Positions 18,424 to 28,091 are shown, numbered from the stretch's first letter. The stretch is DNA of 64,000 bases from Gracilimonas sp034520725 (GCA_034520725.1 JAXHNH010000011.1:124001-188000); one strand, 5' to 3'. Numbers and translations are program-made. The notes: generated from the sequence alone by a model not told the origin.

Positions 18424-21120
18424 TTGCACCTGATCGTAACCTACATACTTTTGTTATTAAACATTTTACTGCCTCCGGCCTTTCAGGAGCTGCCGGACAA
18501 AGGTGTCCCTTTTCTAAAGAATTTTGCTCCATCAGAATACGACCATAAGGGGAAGATCTGGGATATTGATACAGCTCCAAACGGAATGGTATATATGGCA
18601 TCAAACGGGGGGCTTTTAGAATACGATGGGAGGCAGTGGAGGAGCTATAATGGAAGTAAGGGGATAACTCGTTCGGTTTTTGTAGTTAATGATTCATTGG
18701 TCTATAGTGGGTCAGATCTGGATTTTGGGGTATGGAAAAGGAATAAATATCTGGAATTCGAGTACACTTCCTTATACCCGTTCGGGGAAGACCTGAATCA
18801 GATCAGTGAGGAATTCTGGGATGTGCATGGCATTGGTGATAACGTCTTTTTTGTATCCGCAAGCAATATTTATGTTTACAGAGGTAAGAACCTGACCAAA
18901 ATTGCTGCTCCCAATGAGATACAAAATAGTTTCGAGGTCAATGGAAGACTGTATTTTGTTGACGAGATCAACGGACTTTATGAGTTACAGGATCTTTCAC
19001 CTAAGCAGCTAACAGATTTCAATAATGATCCTGTTCCTGAGATAATTGGCTTATATGAAGATCAGGACAGTTTTATACTTGTTTCACAAAATGCAGGTTT
19101 ATTTGAGTATAGGGCTGGAGAAGTCAGGCCCTTAAATACTGAATTATCCCGGATACTCAGAGAGGCAAATGTATTCAGCTTTGAGAAGATTGGAGATACG
19201 AATCTGGCCTTTGGTACTATTCTACAGGGACTTTATATAAGTGACGGAGAAGGTAATATCACGCATCACGTTAATAGAAATAAGGGCCTGCAAAATAATA
19301 CAGTGCTCAGTGCACATTACAGTCCCCGGGGAAAGCTTTGGATGGGGATGGATTATGGTATTTCATTCCTGGATCTCATGCATGAGTTCACGTTCTTTTA
19401 TGACTATCATGGAGACTTTGGGACCGGGTATACGGCAGTTTTGAGAGATGATCAGTTTTATTTGGGAACCAATCAGGGTTTATACACAGCGGCCTGGGAA
19501 AATCTAAACGATTCTCAGGCAGATTTCAATAAGTTCAGGCTTATTCCCGGTTCTGAGGGTCAGGTTTGGAGTCTGGATATTATTGAAGACAAGGTTTGGG
19601 TTGGGCATGATCGTGGACTATTTACGCTGGAAAATGGCGGTTTAAACCGGGTGGGTGATCAAAGGGGGATCTGGACCATTCAGCCTTATAAAGATTACTT
19701 GCTGGCCGGAACGTATAACGGGATATCCATCTATCGTAAAATAAATGGGCAATGGGTCTTTTGGAAAAAAATGGATCTCATTATTGGTTCATGCAATCAG
19801 ATCATTGTTGATGGAGAAAATACTTTATGGATCAACATCCCAACGTTTGGAGTGATAAAGGCAACTCTTGGAGATGAACTGGAGCCCATCGAAAGAGAAA
19901 TATTCTTAAGCGAAGAGTTTGAAGGCCCTAACCATAGCCTTAGTAAGAATGAAGAGGGTATTCAGGTTAACACTGCGAATTTCAAACACATTTTTGACCC
20001 TTCTGAAAATTCATTTAAAGAGGCAGTGAAATACGAAACTTCTTCCGGACTTGAAGATCAGTTACGTGACAACGCACTTCCACGCGCTTTGACTTCAGAT
20101 TATGATTTTTATCCCATCTATAACGGATTTGCACTGAGAGATCGCAGTATAAGTAATGAAGACGTTGTTGAAAGTTATCAGCTCGCTTTTAGAAATTTTG
20201 AAGCGTTTAATAATAACGAACGAATCAGAGCCTACCCGGGTGCAAACATCTCCTATAAATTCAACAATGTAAGGGTAGAGGCTTTAGTGCCAAACGGGAA
20301 TAATGTAAGGTACCAGTACAGAACCGAAAATTCAGAAGAGTGGATAGATCAAACAGGAGAAAGCAGCATTGATCTGATCGGCTTGTCGCACGGGAACCAT
20401 TCGGTTACGGTCAGAGCCATTATTGGTGATACGGTAGTTGCCGAAAGATCTGCAAGTTTCTCGATCAGCACTCCCTGGTTCTTAAGCTGGTATGCCTATA
20501 TATTATATCTAATGTTGGTTGTAGTGATGGTCTCGATGGTTTATTACTGGCAGGATATCAGCCTCAAGAAACAGAAAAAATATCTATTAACGGATCAGCG
20601 AAGCTCTCTTCAGCAACAGGAAGAGAAATATAGACAACAGCTGAAAAGAGCTGAAAAAGCACGTTTGAAGGCCGAAATAGAACAGGTGAAAGAACAACTG
20701 AAAGCTAAAACGATCGAACTGGCGACCAAGGCTAAAGAGAATGATGAAAAAAATAAGATCTTGTCGTCCTTGAATCAAAAGCTGGAAAATATCGAAGAAA
20801 ACCCTGAGTCACTTAAACGACGATTGAGTGAGATGAAAAGGATCATCGATACTCACAGCAATTCAGATGACAATACATTTGAGATCCAGATAGATCAGTT
20901 ACATCAGAAATTTTATGAAACGTTAAGGCAAGACTTCACCGATCTTACAAGATATGATCTGAGGTTATGTGCTTACATCAAAATTGGTTTTGACTCAAAA
21001 GAGATTGCTGATCTTCTTAATATAAAACCTTCAAGTGTTTACATCAGTCGCTCGCGACTCCGAAAGAAATTGAATATTGAAACAGATGAAGATCTGCATG
21101 GATATTTGAATTCTATTTAA
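18424..21120 (+). CDS. Membrane-bound propeller / Y_Y_Y sensor with cytoplasmic LuxR-type HTH
   Basis: An 898-residue one-component regulator. A hydrophobic N-terminus (LIVTYILLLLNILLPPAF) acts as signal; residues about 40-600 are a two-component-regulator-type beta-propeller (repeats such as WDIDTAPNGMVYMAS), then a Y_Y_Y domain to about 680, one transmembrane helix (about 688-710), a long coiled coil (715-800) and a LuxR-like helix-turn-helix (LTRYDLRLCAYI...SKEIADLLNIKPSSVYISR, 840-890). The periplasmic part would sense glycans and the HTH bind DNA. Its position right behind the beta-glucan operon suggests it controls it. The start is a TTG since no in-frame ATG precedes the signal; the true start is uncertain. 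Confidence 0.82.
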   Translation: MHLIVTYILLLLNILLPPAFQELPDKGVPFLKNFAPSEYDHKGKIWDIDTAPNGMVYMASNGGLLEYDGRQWRSYNGSKGITRSVFVVNDSLVYSGSDLDFGVWKRNKYLEFEYTSLYPFGEDLNQISEEFWDVHGIGDNVFFVSASNIYVYRGKNLTKIAAPNEIQNSFEVNGRLYFVDEINGLYELQDLSPKQLTDFNNDPVPEIIGLYEDQDSFILVSQNAGLFEYRAGEVRPLNTELSRILREANVFSFEKIGDTNLAFGTILQGLYISDGEGNITHHVNRNKGLQNNTVLSAHYSPRGKLWMGMDYGISFLDLMHEFTFFYDYHGDFGTGYTAVLRDDQFYLGTNQGLYTAAWENLNDSQADFNKFRLIPGSEGQVWSLDIIEDKVWVGHDRGLFTLENGGLNRVGDQRGIWTIQPYKDYLLAGTYNGISIYRKINGQWVFWKKMDLIIGSCNQIIVDGENTLWINIPTFGVIKATLGDELEPIEREIFLSEEFEGPNHSLSKNEEGIQVNTANFKHIFDPSENSFKEAVKYETSSGLEDQLRDNALPRALTSDYDFYPIYNGFALRDRSISNEDVVESYQLAFRNFEAFNNNERIRAYPGANISYKFNNVRVEALVPNGNNVRYQYRTENSEEWIDQTGESSIDLIGLSHGNHSVTVRAIIGDTVVAERSASFSISTPWFLSWYAYILYLMLVVVMVSMVYYWQDISLKKQKKYLLTDQRSSLQQQEEKYRQQLKRAEKARLKAEIEQVKEQLKAKTIELATKAKENDEKNKILSSLNQKLENIEENPESLKRRLSEMKRIIDTHSNSDDNTFEIQIDQLHQKFYETLRQDFTDLTRYDLRLCAYIKIGFDSKEIADLLNIKPSSVYISRSRLRKKLNIETDEDLHGYLNSI

Positions 21121-21150
21121 CTAACTAATCATCTATACTCCACAGCGTAA

Positions 21151-22362
21151 ATGAAAACATTCTTGCTCCTTTTTTCACTTATACTTTTATTTCAAACAAC
21201 TGCCCATTCCCAGGAACCGAGATCAGGCACCTGGAAAGGAAGTATCATGTACAGCAATGCAGAAGTACCCTTCACCTTTGAAGTCGATTATCCTGAAAAT
21301 TCGAATGCCCCGGTTTTAACTTTTATCAATGGTGTGGACCGTGCTCCGTTACAAGCGACAGTGAGGAATGACAGCCTCATTATTCCTATGTTTGCATTCG
21401 ATATTACATTAAAAATGTCTCTTGGTGAAGAACAAATGAGTGGTTCGCTGATCAAACATTATAGTGATCGAATTTATCCAATCAGGGCAGAATATGGGAA
21501 ATTACGGTATGATATATCTGACGAAGAGAATCCCGTGCAGGTCGGAAGCCGATGGGATATGACTGTAAATGTTGACAAGAGAGGTGAATATCCGGGCGTG
21601 GGTCTATTTGAGCAAAACGGAAACAGAGTAACCGGTACCATTCTAACTGAGGTAAGCGATTATCGTTTTTTTGAGGGTAAGGTTGAAGGAAATGAAATTG
21701 AGATGTCCATTTTTGATGGAGTTCATGCATTTTTATTAAAAGGAACTTATGATCGTTCAGACAACCGGTGGAGTGGAGATCTAATTTTGGATGATGGGTA
21801 TGCCCGGCCCTGGATCGCAACTCCTGATGATAATGCCGACCTGCGGGATCCATTTGAAGTGATAGATCTCAGTGACAGAAATATCAGGCCCGATCTGGAT
21901 AAACTTGCAGCTCTGGCTGATCAAAGTGTCACGGCGGAGCAGTATAAAGGGAAGGTATTGATCGTTCAGCTAATGGGAACATGGTGCTCCAACAGTCAGG
22001 ATCAAACGCGGTATCTGACCGAGTGGCTCGCTAAACATCCTGATAGCAATGTCGAGATCTTAGCTGTGAATTACGAAGCCAACTATTCTGTGGAATATGG
22101 GCTTCATCGTATTCAGGCCTACAAGAAACACTTGAATATTCCCTATGATATGATCCTTGGTGGTCCGCTTTCAAAAACCAAAGCTGCAGAACCATTTTCA
22201 TTTATGGATGAGATATTGGCATTTCCAACGCTGGTCTTTATAGATAAGGACGGTTATGCCCGATATGTACACAGTTACTTTACCGGACCCGCAACCGGAA
22301 GTTTTTACGAGGAATTTGACAAGCGATTCAATACTATTATCAATGAGCTTACGTCTGAGTAG
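21151..22362 (+). CDS. Exported TlpA-like thioredoxin-fold protein with single active-site Cys
   Basis: A 403-residue protein with signal peptide (cleavage about TTAHSQ). The first 230 residues are beta-rich and unrecognised; residues about 240-400 are a TlpA/ResA-like thioredoxin domain (KGKVLIVQLMGTWC, then FPTLVFIDKDG with the cis-Pro). The active site reads WCSNSQ: C279 is present but the second Cys of CxxC is Ser282. It is thus unlikely to be a standard disulfide reductase; such domains occur in Bacteroidota lipoproteins and exported proteins of unknown role. It may be co-transcribed with the regulator 30 bases upstream. Confidence 0.75.
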   Translation: MKTFLLLFSLILLFQTTAHSQEPRSGTWKGSIMYSNAEVPFTFEVDYPENSNAPVLTFINGVDRAPLQATVRNDSLIIPMFAFDITLKMSLGEEQMSGSLIKHYSDRIYPIRAEYGKLRYDISDEENPVQVGSRWDMTVNVDKRGEYPGVGLFEQNGNRVTGTILTEVSDYRFFEGKVEGNEIEMSIFDGVHAFLLKGTYDRSDNRWSGDLILDDGYARPWIATPDDNADLRDPFEVIDLSDRNIRPDLDKLAALADQSVTAEQYKGKVLIVQLMGTWCSNSQDQTRYLTEWLAKHPDSNVEILAVNYEANYSVEYGLHRIQAYKKHLNIPYDMILGGPLSKTKAAEPFSFMDEILAFPTLVFIDKDGYARYVHSYFTGPATGSFYEEFDKRFNTIINELTSE

Positions 22363-22376
22363 AATAGTATTGAACT

Positions 22377-22427
22377 AAACCACTCTGCACTGAAAGTGCA
22401 GTGGTTTGGGGTGGGACTGAAAGTCCC
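22377..22427. repeat. Two adjacent hairpins with GAA loops
   Basis: AAACCA-CTGCACT-GAA-AGTGCAG-TGGTTT (22377-22407, two-base bulge) and GGGACT-GAA-AGTCCC (22413-22427) follow the preceding stop codon. Neither has a T run, so they are not clear terminators; they look like intergenic palindromes. The same gap (22363-22805) also holds a repeat copy and a terminator, but no gene. Confidence 0.55.
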
Positions 22428-22527
22428 GACATCTCTGTCAATAGGGTTATCCTGATCCACCAGCTTACCGGGAAGCACCTCGTCTTTTGCAACACACAAA
22501 ACTGAACTATTGCCTGATTATTTATTC

Positions 22528-22631
22528 CAACACCCAGATCGCAGTTCGGTCATTCGGTCCACCGGTGATTCGCAGTTCAGCTCTTCTTGATTTTCGATTC
22601 ACCGAACGACCGATTAGCGATGGACGATTTA
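22528..22631 (-). repeat. Family A hairpin-rich repeat, single copy
   Basis: In reverse orientation this stretch matches the repeats at 35000-35266 and 35696-35980, including the flanking CCAACACC and core words such as GGTCATTCGGTCCA, GATTCGCAGTTCAG and GATTCACCGAACGACCGAT. Internally it is rich in inverted words (GGTGATTCG / CGAATCACC). It carries no gene here. Confidence 0.75.
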
Positions 22632-22747
22632 TCTATTTGAGGCACTTGATATTTAAATCCTCGAACCGACTAACACACCCCAGATACAGGGAATAGATTT
22701 TTTCGAAATACTAAAGTGCAGGGTTTTAAACCCTCGGCTGGGGCCAA

Positions 22748-22774
22748 TAAAAAAGGCCTCAAATAGAGGCCTTT
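22748..22774 (-). terminator. Terminator for the - strand TPR/lolD gene group
   Basis: AAAGGCCTC / GAGGCCTTT stem with a five-base loop; read on the - strand it ends in a run of T. It lies about 30 bases beyond the stop of the gene at 22806. Confidence 0.8.
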
Positions 22775-22805
22775 GTAATAGTCGTAATCAGATATTGAGT
22801 GCGGA

Positions 22806-23489
22806 TCAGTTTGCAGCGATCATTCCTTTCAACTTCTGTGATTCAGCAAATTTGCTGCTTTGAGGATATTCTTCGATAACCTGAGTCACGAGTTCGTTAG
22901 CTCTCTCTTTGTTACCGGCTTTGTAATAAGCCTGAGCCGCTTCAAACAAGTTAGATGGTGTGGTTACCTCATTCTCGTTCCAGTTGGCTGCCTCAACGAA
23001 TTTTTGAGCTGCTGCCTCGTAACTTTCATTGGCCATAAGCAGGCGTGCATGGAAAGTAAGCGGACCCACGCCCATAATGCCATCGGGTACGTCAAAGGAT
23101 TCCATGTAATTGAGAGCGTTTTCAACATCGCCTAACTCAAAGCTGGATACAGCGGCATAGTAAATGGCAATGTTACCGGCATTTGTTCTTGGAAATTCAT
23201 CAGCGATCTGATCGAAGCCATAGGTTAACTCAAATTCGTTACCGTACAGAGCATTTTCAAAGTCACCCTGTGAGTAATAGCGTTCTGCTATGGAAAGTAA
23301 CTCCTGAGCTTGGTTTTCCTGAGCCGCTGAGTAATAGTTGTATCCAATAATACCACCGATCAAAACAATAAATGCAATTGCACTTGCGAGTACCGTAACT
23401 CTGTTCTTAAAATAGAAGTTGGCCGCACGATTGTAGTTTTCAATTAACGGATCGGATTCTAATTCTTCTTTTGAAAGCCTTTTCGACAT
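22806..23489 (-). CDS. Membrane-anchored TPR protein (YfgM-like)
   Basis: A 227-residue protein with an N-terminal cytoplasmic tail, one transmembrane helix (VLASAIAFIVLIGGIIGY, about residues 33-52) and then helical tetratricopeptide repeats to the end. Topology resembles YfgM/CpoB-like periplasmic scaffold proteins. No enzyme motif is visible. It is the last gene of the long - strand housekeeping block and precedes the terminator at 22748. Confidence 0.75.
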   Translation of the reverse strand: MSKRLSKEELESDPLIENYNRAANFYFKNRVTVLASAIAFIVLIGGIIGYNYYSAAQENQAQELLSIAERYYSQGDFENALYGNEFELTYGFDQIADEFPRTNAGNIAIYYAAVSSFELGDVENALNYMESFDVPDGIMGVGPLTFHARLLMANESYEAAAQKFVEAANWNENEVTTPSNLFEAAQAYYKAGNKERANELVTQVIEEYPQSSKFAESQKLKGMIAAN

Positions 23490-23560
23490 GATTTTTAAAT
23501 TAACTTGCTTTGATTTATTAAGATTGTAAAAATAGGACAGTTTGAGCTTTTACCAAAACT

Positions 23561-24256
23561 TTAAAATGGCTCAAGTATGCCTTTTTTAAGCTGTAGGATA
23601 CGGTCAGAACGTCCGGCAATTTCTTTTTCATGAGTAATGAGCAGAACCGATACCCCCATGGCATCCCTGAGTTCGAACAGCTGGTCCAGAATCACTTCCG
23701 TATTTTCTGAATCCAGGTTACCGGTAGGTTCGTCAGCTAGAATCACCTTTGGGTTATTCATAAGGGCTCTCGCCATGGACACCCGCTGCTGCTCGCCACC
23801 TGAAAGTTGAGTAGGGCGGTGATCTTCACGGTCTTTGATGCCAAAAATATCTAATAATTCACGGGCACGTTTATAGGCTTCGGCTGTAGAAGTGCCTGCT
23901 ATCAGGGCCGGCATGGCAATATTTTCCAGTGCCGAAAATTCAGGAAGGAGGTGATGGAATTGAAACACAAATCCGATGTATCGGTTGCGGAATGCAGCCA
24001 GGTCATCTGATTTCAGTTCCGTAATATTTTTTCCGTTCCAGAATACATCTCCTGAATCAGGTGTATCAAGTCCACCAAGAATATGAAGCAAAGTACTTTT
24101 ACCGCTACCGCTTGAACCAATGATAGAGGTGATGCTTCCTTGCTCAACCTCGATATCCATTCCCTGAAGCACTCTAAGTTCCTCCTTATCCGGACCACCG
24201 GGAAAACTTTTGTATAATTTTTGAGCCTGTAAAACGACTTTCTTAGAATCTTCCAT
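23561..24256 (-). CDS. lolD: Lipoprotein-releasing ABC transporter ATPase LolD
   Basis: A 231-residue ABC ATPase with Walker A GSSGSGKST, signature LSGGEQQRVS, Walker B VILADEPTGNLD and the switch His in LLITHE. The FQFHHLLPEFSALENIAMP stretch is typical of LolD/MacB-type ATPases, which drive transfer of lipoproteins from the inner membrane towards the outer membrane. Its first base overlaps the last base of ymdB. The membrane partner LolC/E is not in the window, so assignment to Lol rather than another MacB-like exporter rests on sequence type. Confidence 0.85.
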   Translation of the reverse strand: MEDSKKVVLQAQKLYKSFPGGPDKEELRVLQGMDIEVEQGSITSIIGSSGSGKSTLLHILGGLDTPDSGDVFWNGKNITELKSDDLAAFRNRYIGFVFQFHHLLPEFSALENIAMPALIAGTSTAEAYKRARELLDIFGIKDREDHRPTQLSGGEQQRVSMARALMNNPKVILADEPTGNLDSENTEVILDQLFELRDAMGVSVLLITHEKEIAGRSDRILQLKKGILEPF

Positions 24257-25074
24257 CAGCCCTGAGTAGAATTATTAAGTCCTGGGTAGATCACCGGTTC
24301 AATATGTACACATTTCCCGGTTTCTACATCCACCTTGGCTAACACACCGGATAGCTGATTATCGCCTTTGGCTTGTTTATATTTTTGATGCACTCCGGTC
24401 ATAAATCGTTTAATGGCTACTTTTTTATCCATTCCGATGCATGAGTTGTAAGAGCCGGTCATTCCTGCATCAGAAATGTAGCCGAGTCCTTCAGGTAAAA
24501 TGCGGGCATCATTAGTTGGTACGTGGGTATGAGTGCCTACAAGTACAGAGGCTTTTCCATCGATGTGCCACCCCATGGAAACTTTCTCGGCTGTGGCTTC
24601 AGCGTGAAAATCCACGAATATGATATGAGTTTCTTCCCGGATCTTATCTAATGCCCATTCGGCAGCAGAGAACGGATCGTCTATGGCCTTCATGAAAGTT
24701 CTGCCCTGAATATTCAGCACGCCAACTTTGATGGATTCATCTTTCTTTAATGGAAAAATACTAAACCCCAGTCCGGCATTACCTTTAGGATAGTTGAAAG
24801 GGCGGAGGATATGATCGTGCTCCCTCATATAATCGAAAACCTTCCACTTGTCGAAGGAATGATCACCGCCGGTAACTACATCCACTCCTAATTCCAGAAG
24901 ATTTTTGATGATCTTACGGTTAGTGCCAAATCCCTCATGAGAGTTTTCGGCGTTGGCGATAACAAAATCGGCGTTATACTTTGTAATAAGGCTGGGAAGA
25001 AAAGTGTTGGCCATTTCAAGGCCTGCGTCTCCAACAATATCACCTACAAAAAAAATGCTGATGGTATCAGCCAA
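24256..25074 (-). CDS. ymdB: YmdB-family metallophosphoesterase
   Basis: A 272-residue protein with the family's metal-binding blocks in order: FFVGDIVGDAG, NAENSHEG, TGGDHSFD, DFHAEATAEK, GTHTHVPTND and DAGMTG. YmdB proteins are di-iron phosphodiesterases acting on 2',3'-cyclic nucleotides and influence RNA turnover and development in Bacillus. Full length compared with the family. It overlaps lolD by one base and follows zapA by 27 bases. Confidence 0.9.
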   Translation of the reverse strand: MADTISIFFVGDIVGDAGLEMANTFLPSLITKYNADFVIANAENSHEGFGTNRKIIKNLLELGVDVVTGGDHSFDKWKVFDYMREHDHILRPFNYPKGNAGLGFSIFPLKKDESIKVGVLNIQGRTFMKAIDDPFSAAEWALDKIREETHIIFVDFHAEATAEKVSMGWHIDGKASVLVGTHTHVPTNDARILPEGLGYISDAGMTGSYNSCIGMDKKVAIKRFMTGVHQKYKQAKGDNQLSGVLAKVDVETGKCVHIEPVIYPGLNNSTQG

Positions 25075-25101
25075 AATAGTCTCCTGAAAATTAGTCGGTA
25101 A

Positions 25102-25398
25102 TTAGGTTTCTTTTATCTCTTTAAGCAGTCGCTCAAGACTGTGATTCACGCGTTCCATGAGCACTTCTTCGCTATCTTCCATCTCACTGTTCGTGTTTCG
25201 TGTTTCGAAGAGTTCTTCAGCAATGCTTAGGGCAGCCAGAGTCATAACGGTAGACTCGGGTTGTTTCACCAGCTGTTCGCGATAGGTCTTGAATCGCTCA
25301 TCCACAAAGCGGCAAATTCGCAACATGGCTTCTTCTTCATGATCCTCAACTTTCAATGGGTACTGTTTCCCCAATATGGACACTTTAATTGATTTCAT
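25102..25398 (-). CDS. zapA: Cell division protein ZapA
   Basis: A 98-residue protein with the ZapA N-terminal strand pair (KSIKVSILGKQYPLKVEDHEEE) and a helical C-terminus with TVMTLAALSIAEELFE. ZapA binds FtsZ and bundles protofilaments at midcell. Its ATG overlaps the stop of the upstream coiled-coil gene by four bases, so the two are translationally coupled. Confidence 0.85.
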   Translation of the reverse strand: MKSIKVSILGKQYPLKVEDHEEEAMLRICRFVDERFKTYREQLVKQPESTVMTLAALSIAEELFETRNTNSEMEDSEEVLMERVNHSLERLLKEIKET

Positions 25399-25649
25399 GA
25401 GTCAGCTCCCAAATGATGATCGATCTTGGATATTAGTCCTTTAACATGCTGTCGTAAAGCAAGGCGTTCACTCTCAGTGATAGCAGAAAAGATATCTGTT
25501 TGTTTTTCGTGCTCTTCCTCAAGCTTTGCCTTAAGTCTTGCATTATCACGTTTAAGTTCACGAATCTCTTTTTTGAGGTCATCCACCTCTGAACCGACTT
25601 CCTCTAAAAGCCGGCTGAACTTATCGGTTTGTTGTGCAAGTTTATTCAT
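25395..25649 (-). CDS. Small coiled-coil protein, ZapB-like
   Basis: An 84-residue protein that is almost all heptad-like coiled coil (EEVGSEVDDLKKEIRELKR and onwards). Such genes commonly precede zapA in Bacteroidota and related phyla and may act as ZapB-like partners; that role is inferred from position and form. Overlaps zapA by ATGA. Confidence 0.7.
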   Translation of the reverse strand: MNKLAQQTDKFSRLLEEVGSEVDDLKKEIRELKRDNARLKAKLEEEHEKQTDIFSAITESERLALRQHVKGLISKIDHHLGADS

Positions 25650-25665
25650 TTAAATGACGTTTGAT

Positions 25666-28074
25666 CTAACCTCTTAGTTTTGCAGAAAAATCTTTTTCGA
25701 GGGATTTAACTATTCTCTGAATAATAGGTTCTACTTCTTTGATATTCAAGGTCTTGTTGCGATCAAGGAAATGTAGTCTAAAGGCCAGGCTTTTGTTCCC
25801 TTTTCCGATCGATTCTCCTTCAAATACATCAAAGATGCTAATGTCTTCAAGCTGGTCTCCGGCTTTCTTTTTGATGACGTCCATCATCTCACCGGCGGTA
25901 ACCTGCTGCGGCACAATCACTGCGAAATCGAATTCAAATGATGGATATTTAGGTACTGATCTAAATGAACTCTCAGGAACTGCTTCCAAGACTTCTGCTA
26001 TGGTAGTTACAGATAATTCAGCTACAAAAGATTCCTGTTCAAAATCGTAGGCTTTTTTGAGATTATCAGCCGGAATGAACAGGGTTCCGATCTTTTGATC
26101 TTTCCAGTGATATTCCAGAGTCTCAGCATCCACTGATCTGGAGCTAAGGTGATCAGACAGTCCCAATTTATTAAAAAATGCATTTACCAAAGCTTTAAGG
26201 TCAAATACAGTATAGGATTGTGCTTCCTGTGACCATGAATCTACATTCTTCAGCCCGGAAAGCCCAAACAATACGTGCACATCCTCTTTAATGCCCTCGT
26301 AGTAGGTTCCTTCTTTGTCTGCGTTAAAAACATGACCCAGCTCAAAAAAGCGAACACCGGACGCTTTTCGGTTGAAGTTATAGGAAGCGGATTTCATAAA
26401 ACCGTGCAGGAGGGAAGGGCGGAGGGTACTGTTATCCTTGTTAAGTGGATTCAGTGCATCGATCATTTGATCTTTGTCTCCATATAATGCTGCATCTTTT
26501 TCAGCTATCAAAGAATTGGAGTAGATCTCACGAAGTCCCAGCTGTTGTGCTGTTTCTCTGATCTTTTGATTTAGTTTTTCCCAGTCGTTTATAGCTTCTG
26601 AGGAAACAAAGATACCGTGATCCGGAGATGGGATTTTATTGTAATCAAACAAACGCCCCACTTCTTCGATCAGGTCTACTTCACGTTCCAGATCGGGGCG
26701 GAATGTTGGGATCTCATAGGTGATCGTATCTTCATCCCTGGAAATTTCGTTCAGCTCCAGACCATCTAGTATTTCAGCTATGGTTTGAATATCAAATTCA
26801 GTTCCCAACAAACGATTGGTGTAGCTCTTTCTGAGACTCAGTTGATGAGCTTCAGTTTTGGAGGGGTGAATATCAATGGTTTCCTCTGAAATGGATCCGC
26901 CGGCTACTTCGGCAATCAATTGAGCGGCCCGTTCAGCTGCGAAAGCTTGCATGTTTGGATCAATGCCGCGTTCAAAGCGATAGGAGGCATCGGTTTGCAA
27001 TGACTGCTCTTTGGCCGTTTTACGGATAGAACCGGGATCGAAATAGGCACTTTCGATAAGTATATCGGTAGTTTCCTCGCTAACTTCAGAATCCACGCCA
27101 CCCATCACTCCGGCAATCGCTACCGGACCTTCACCATCACAGATGAACAGGGTGCCGGTTGAACATTTGCGCTTCACGTGATCCAGTGTTTCAAATTCGA
27201 CCTCTTTTTCAAAATCTTTTACAACGATCTCTTTGCCCCGAATGGTGGAATAGTCAAATGCATGCAGTGGCTGACCCATTTCGTACATCACAAAGTTGGT
27301 CACGTCCACAACATTGTTTACAGGTCTAACTCCAATAGCTTTGAGCTTATTTCTAAGCCAGCTTGGTGATTCTTTGATCTCAACGCCTTTAACCATCTTA
27401 CCAACGTAGCGATGACATTTTTCAGCATTCTCAATGCTTATCTTAACATCATCAGAAGTTTCGACCGTCTTTCCTGATTTGATCTCAGGCTTTTTCAGGT
27501 CCAGATCCAGAGCCGCAGAAAGGTCGCGGGCTACACCAAGGTGACAGGTAGCATCCGGTCGGTTAGGAGTAATAGCGATATCGATAACAGTGTCCTCATA
27601 TAGGTCAAAGATCTCAGAAATTGGTTTTCCAATTTTCAAGCTGTCATCAAGTACCATGATACCGGAGTGATCGGTTCCCAGTCCAAGTTCATCTTCAGCA
27701 CAGATCATTCCTTCTGAAACTTCACCACGAAGTTTTGCTTTTTTGATAGTCAGGTTGGAACCGTCATCCAGTTTGATCGGGAGGGTAGAGCCTACGGTTG
27801 CAACCGGTACTTTTTGTCCGGCCGCCACATTCTTGGCACCGCACACGATCTGTGTTTTGGTATCACCAAGGTTCACGTCACAGATTTGAAGTCGGTCAGC
27901 ATTGGGATGGGCTCGTACGTCTAAAACCTCACCTACGATCACGCCCTCCAGAGAGTTGCCGTATTCTTCGGTTTCCTCAACCTCAAGACCGATAAGCGTT
28001 AATTTTTCTGCGGTTTCCTCCGGCGTAAGCGGAAGGTCAATAAATTCTTTAAGCCAGTTATAAGATACTTTCAT
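25666..28074 (-). CDS. pheT: Phenylalanyl-tRNA synthetase beta subunit
   Basis: An 802-residue protein of normal length. Domains in order: EMAP-type tRNA-binding domain (EVLDVRAHPNADRLQICDV), B3/B4 editing domain, B5 domain, catalytic-like core (DLIEEVGRLFDYNKIP) and a C-terminal FDX-ACB anticodon-binding domain (SVPKYPSFEFDFAVIVP). Forms the alpha2-beta2 enzyme with pheS, whose stop is 17 bases upstream. Confidence 0.97.
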   Translation of the reverse strand: MKVSYNWLKEFIDLPLTPEETAEKLTLIGLEVEETEEYGNSLEGVIVGEVLDVRAHPNADRLQICDVNLGDTKTQIVCGAKNVAAGQKVPVATVGSTLPIKLDDGSNLTIKKAKLRGEVSEGMICAEDELGLGTDHSGIMVLDDSLKIGKPISEIFDLYEDTVIDIAITPNRPDATCHLGVARDLSAALDLDLKKPEIKSGKTVETSDDVKISIENAEKCHRYVGKMVKGVEIKESPSWLRNKLKAIGVRPVNNVVDVTNFVMYEMGQPLHAFDYSTIRGKEIVVKDFEKEVEFETLDHVKRKCSTGTLFICDGEGPVAIAGVMGGVDSEVSEETTDILIESAYFDPGSIRKTAKEQSLQTDASYRFERGIDPNMQAFAAERAAQLIAEVAGGSISEETIDIHPSKTEAHQLSLRKSYTNRLLGTEFDIQTIAEILDGLELNEISRDEDTITYEIPTFRPDLEREVDLIEEVGRLFDYNKIPSPDHGIFVSSEAINDWEKLNQKIRETAQQLGLREIYSNSLIAEKDAALYGDKDQMIDALNPLNKDNSTLRPSLLHGFMKSASYNFNRKASGVRFFELGHVFNADKEGTYYEGIKEDVHVLFGLSGLKNVDSWSQEAQSYTVFDLKALVNAFFNKLGLSDHLSSRSVDAETLEYHWKDQKIGTLFIPADNLKKAYDFEQESFVAELSVTTIAEVLEAVPESSFRSVPKYPSFEFDFAVIVPQQVTAGEMMDVIKKKAGDQLEDISIFDVFEGESIGKGNKSLAFRLHFLDRNKTLNIKEVEPIIQRIVKSLEKDFSAKLRG

Positions 28075-28091
28075 TAAAGTAAGGGAGGTAT

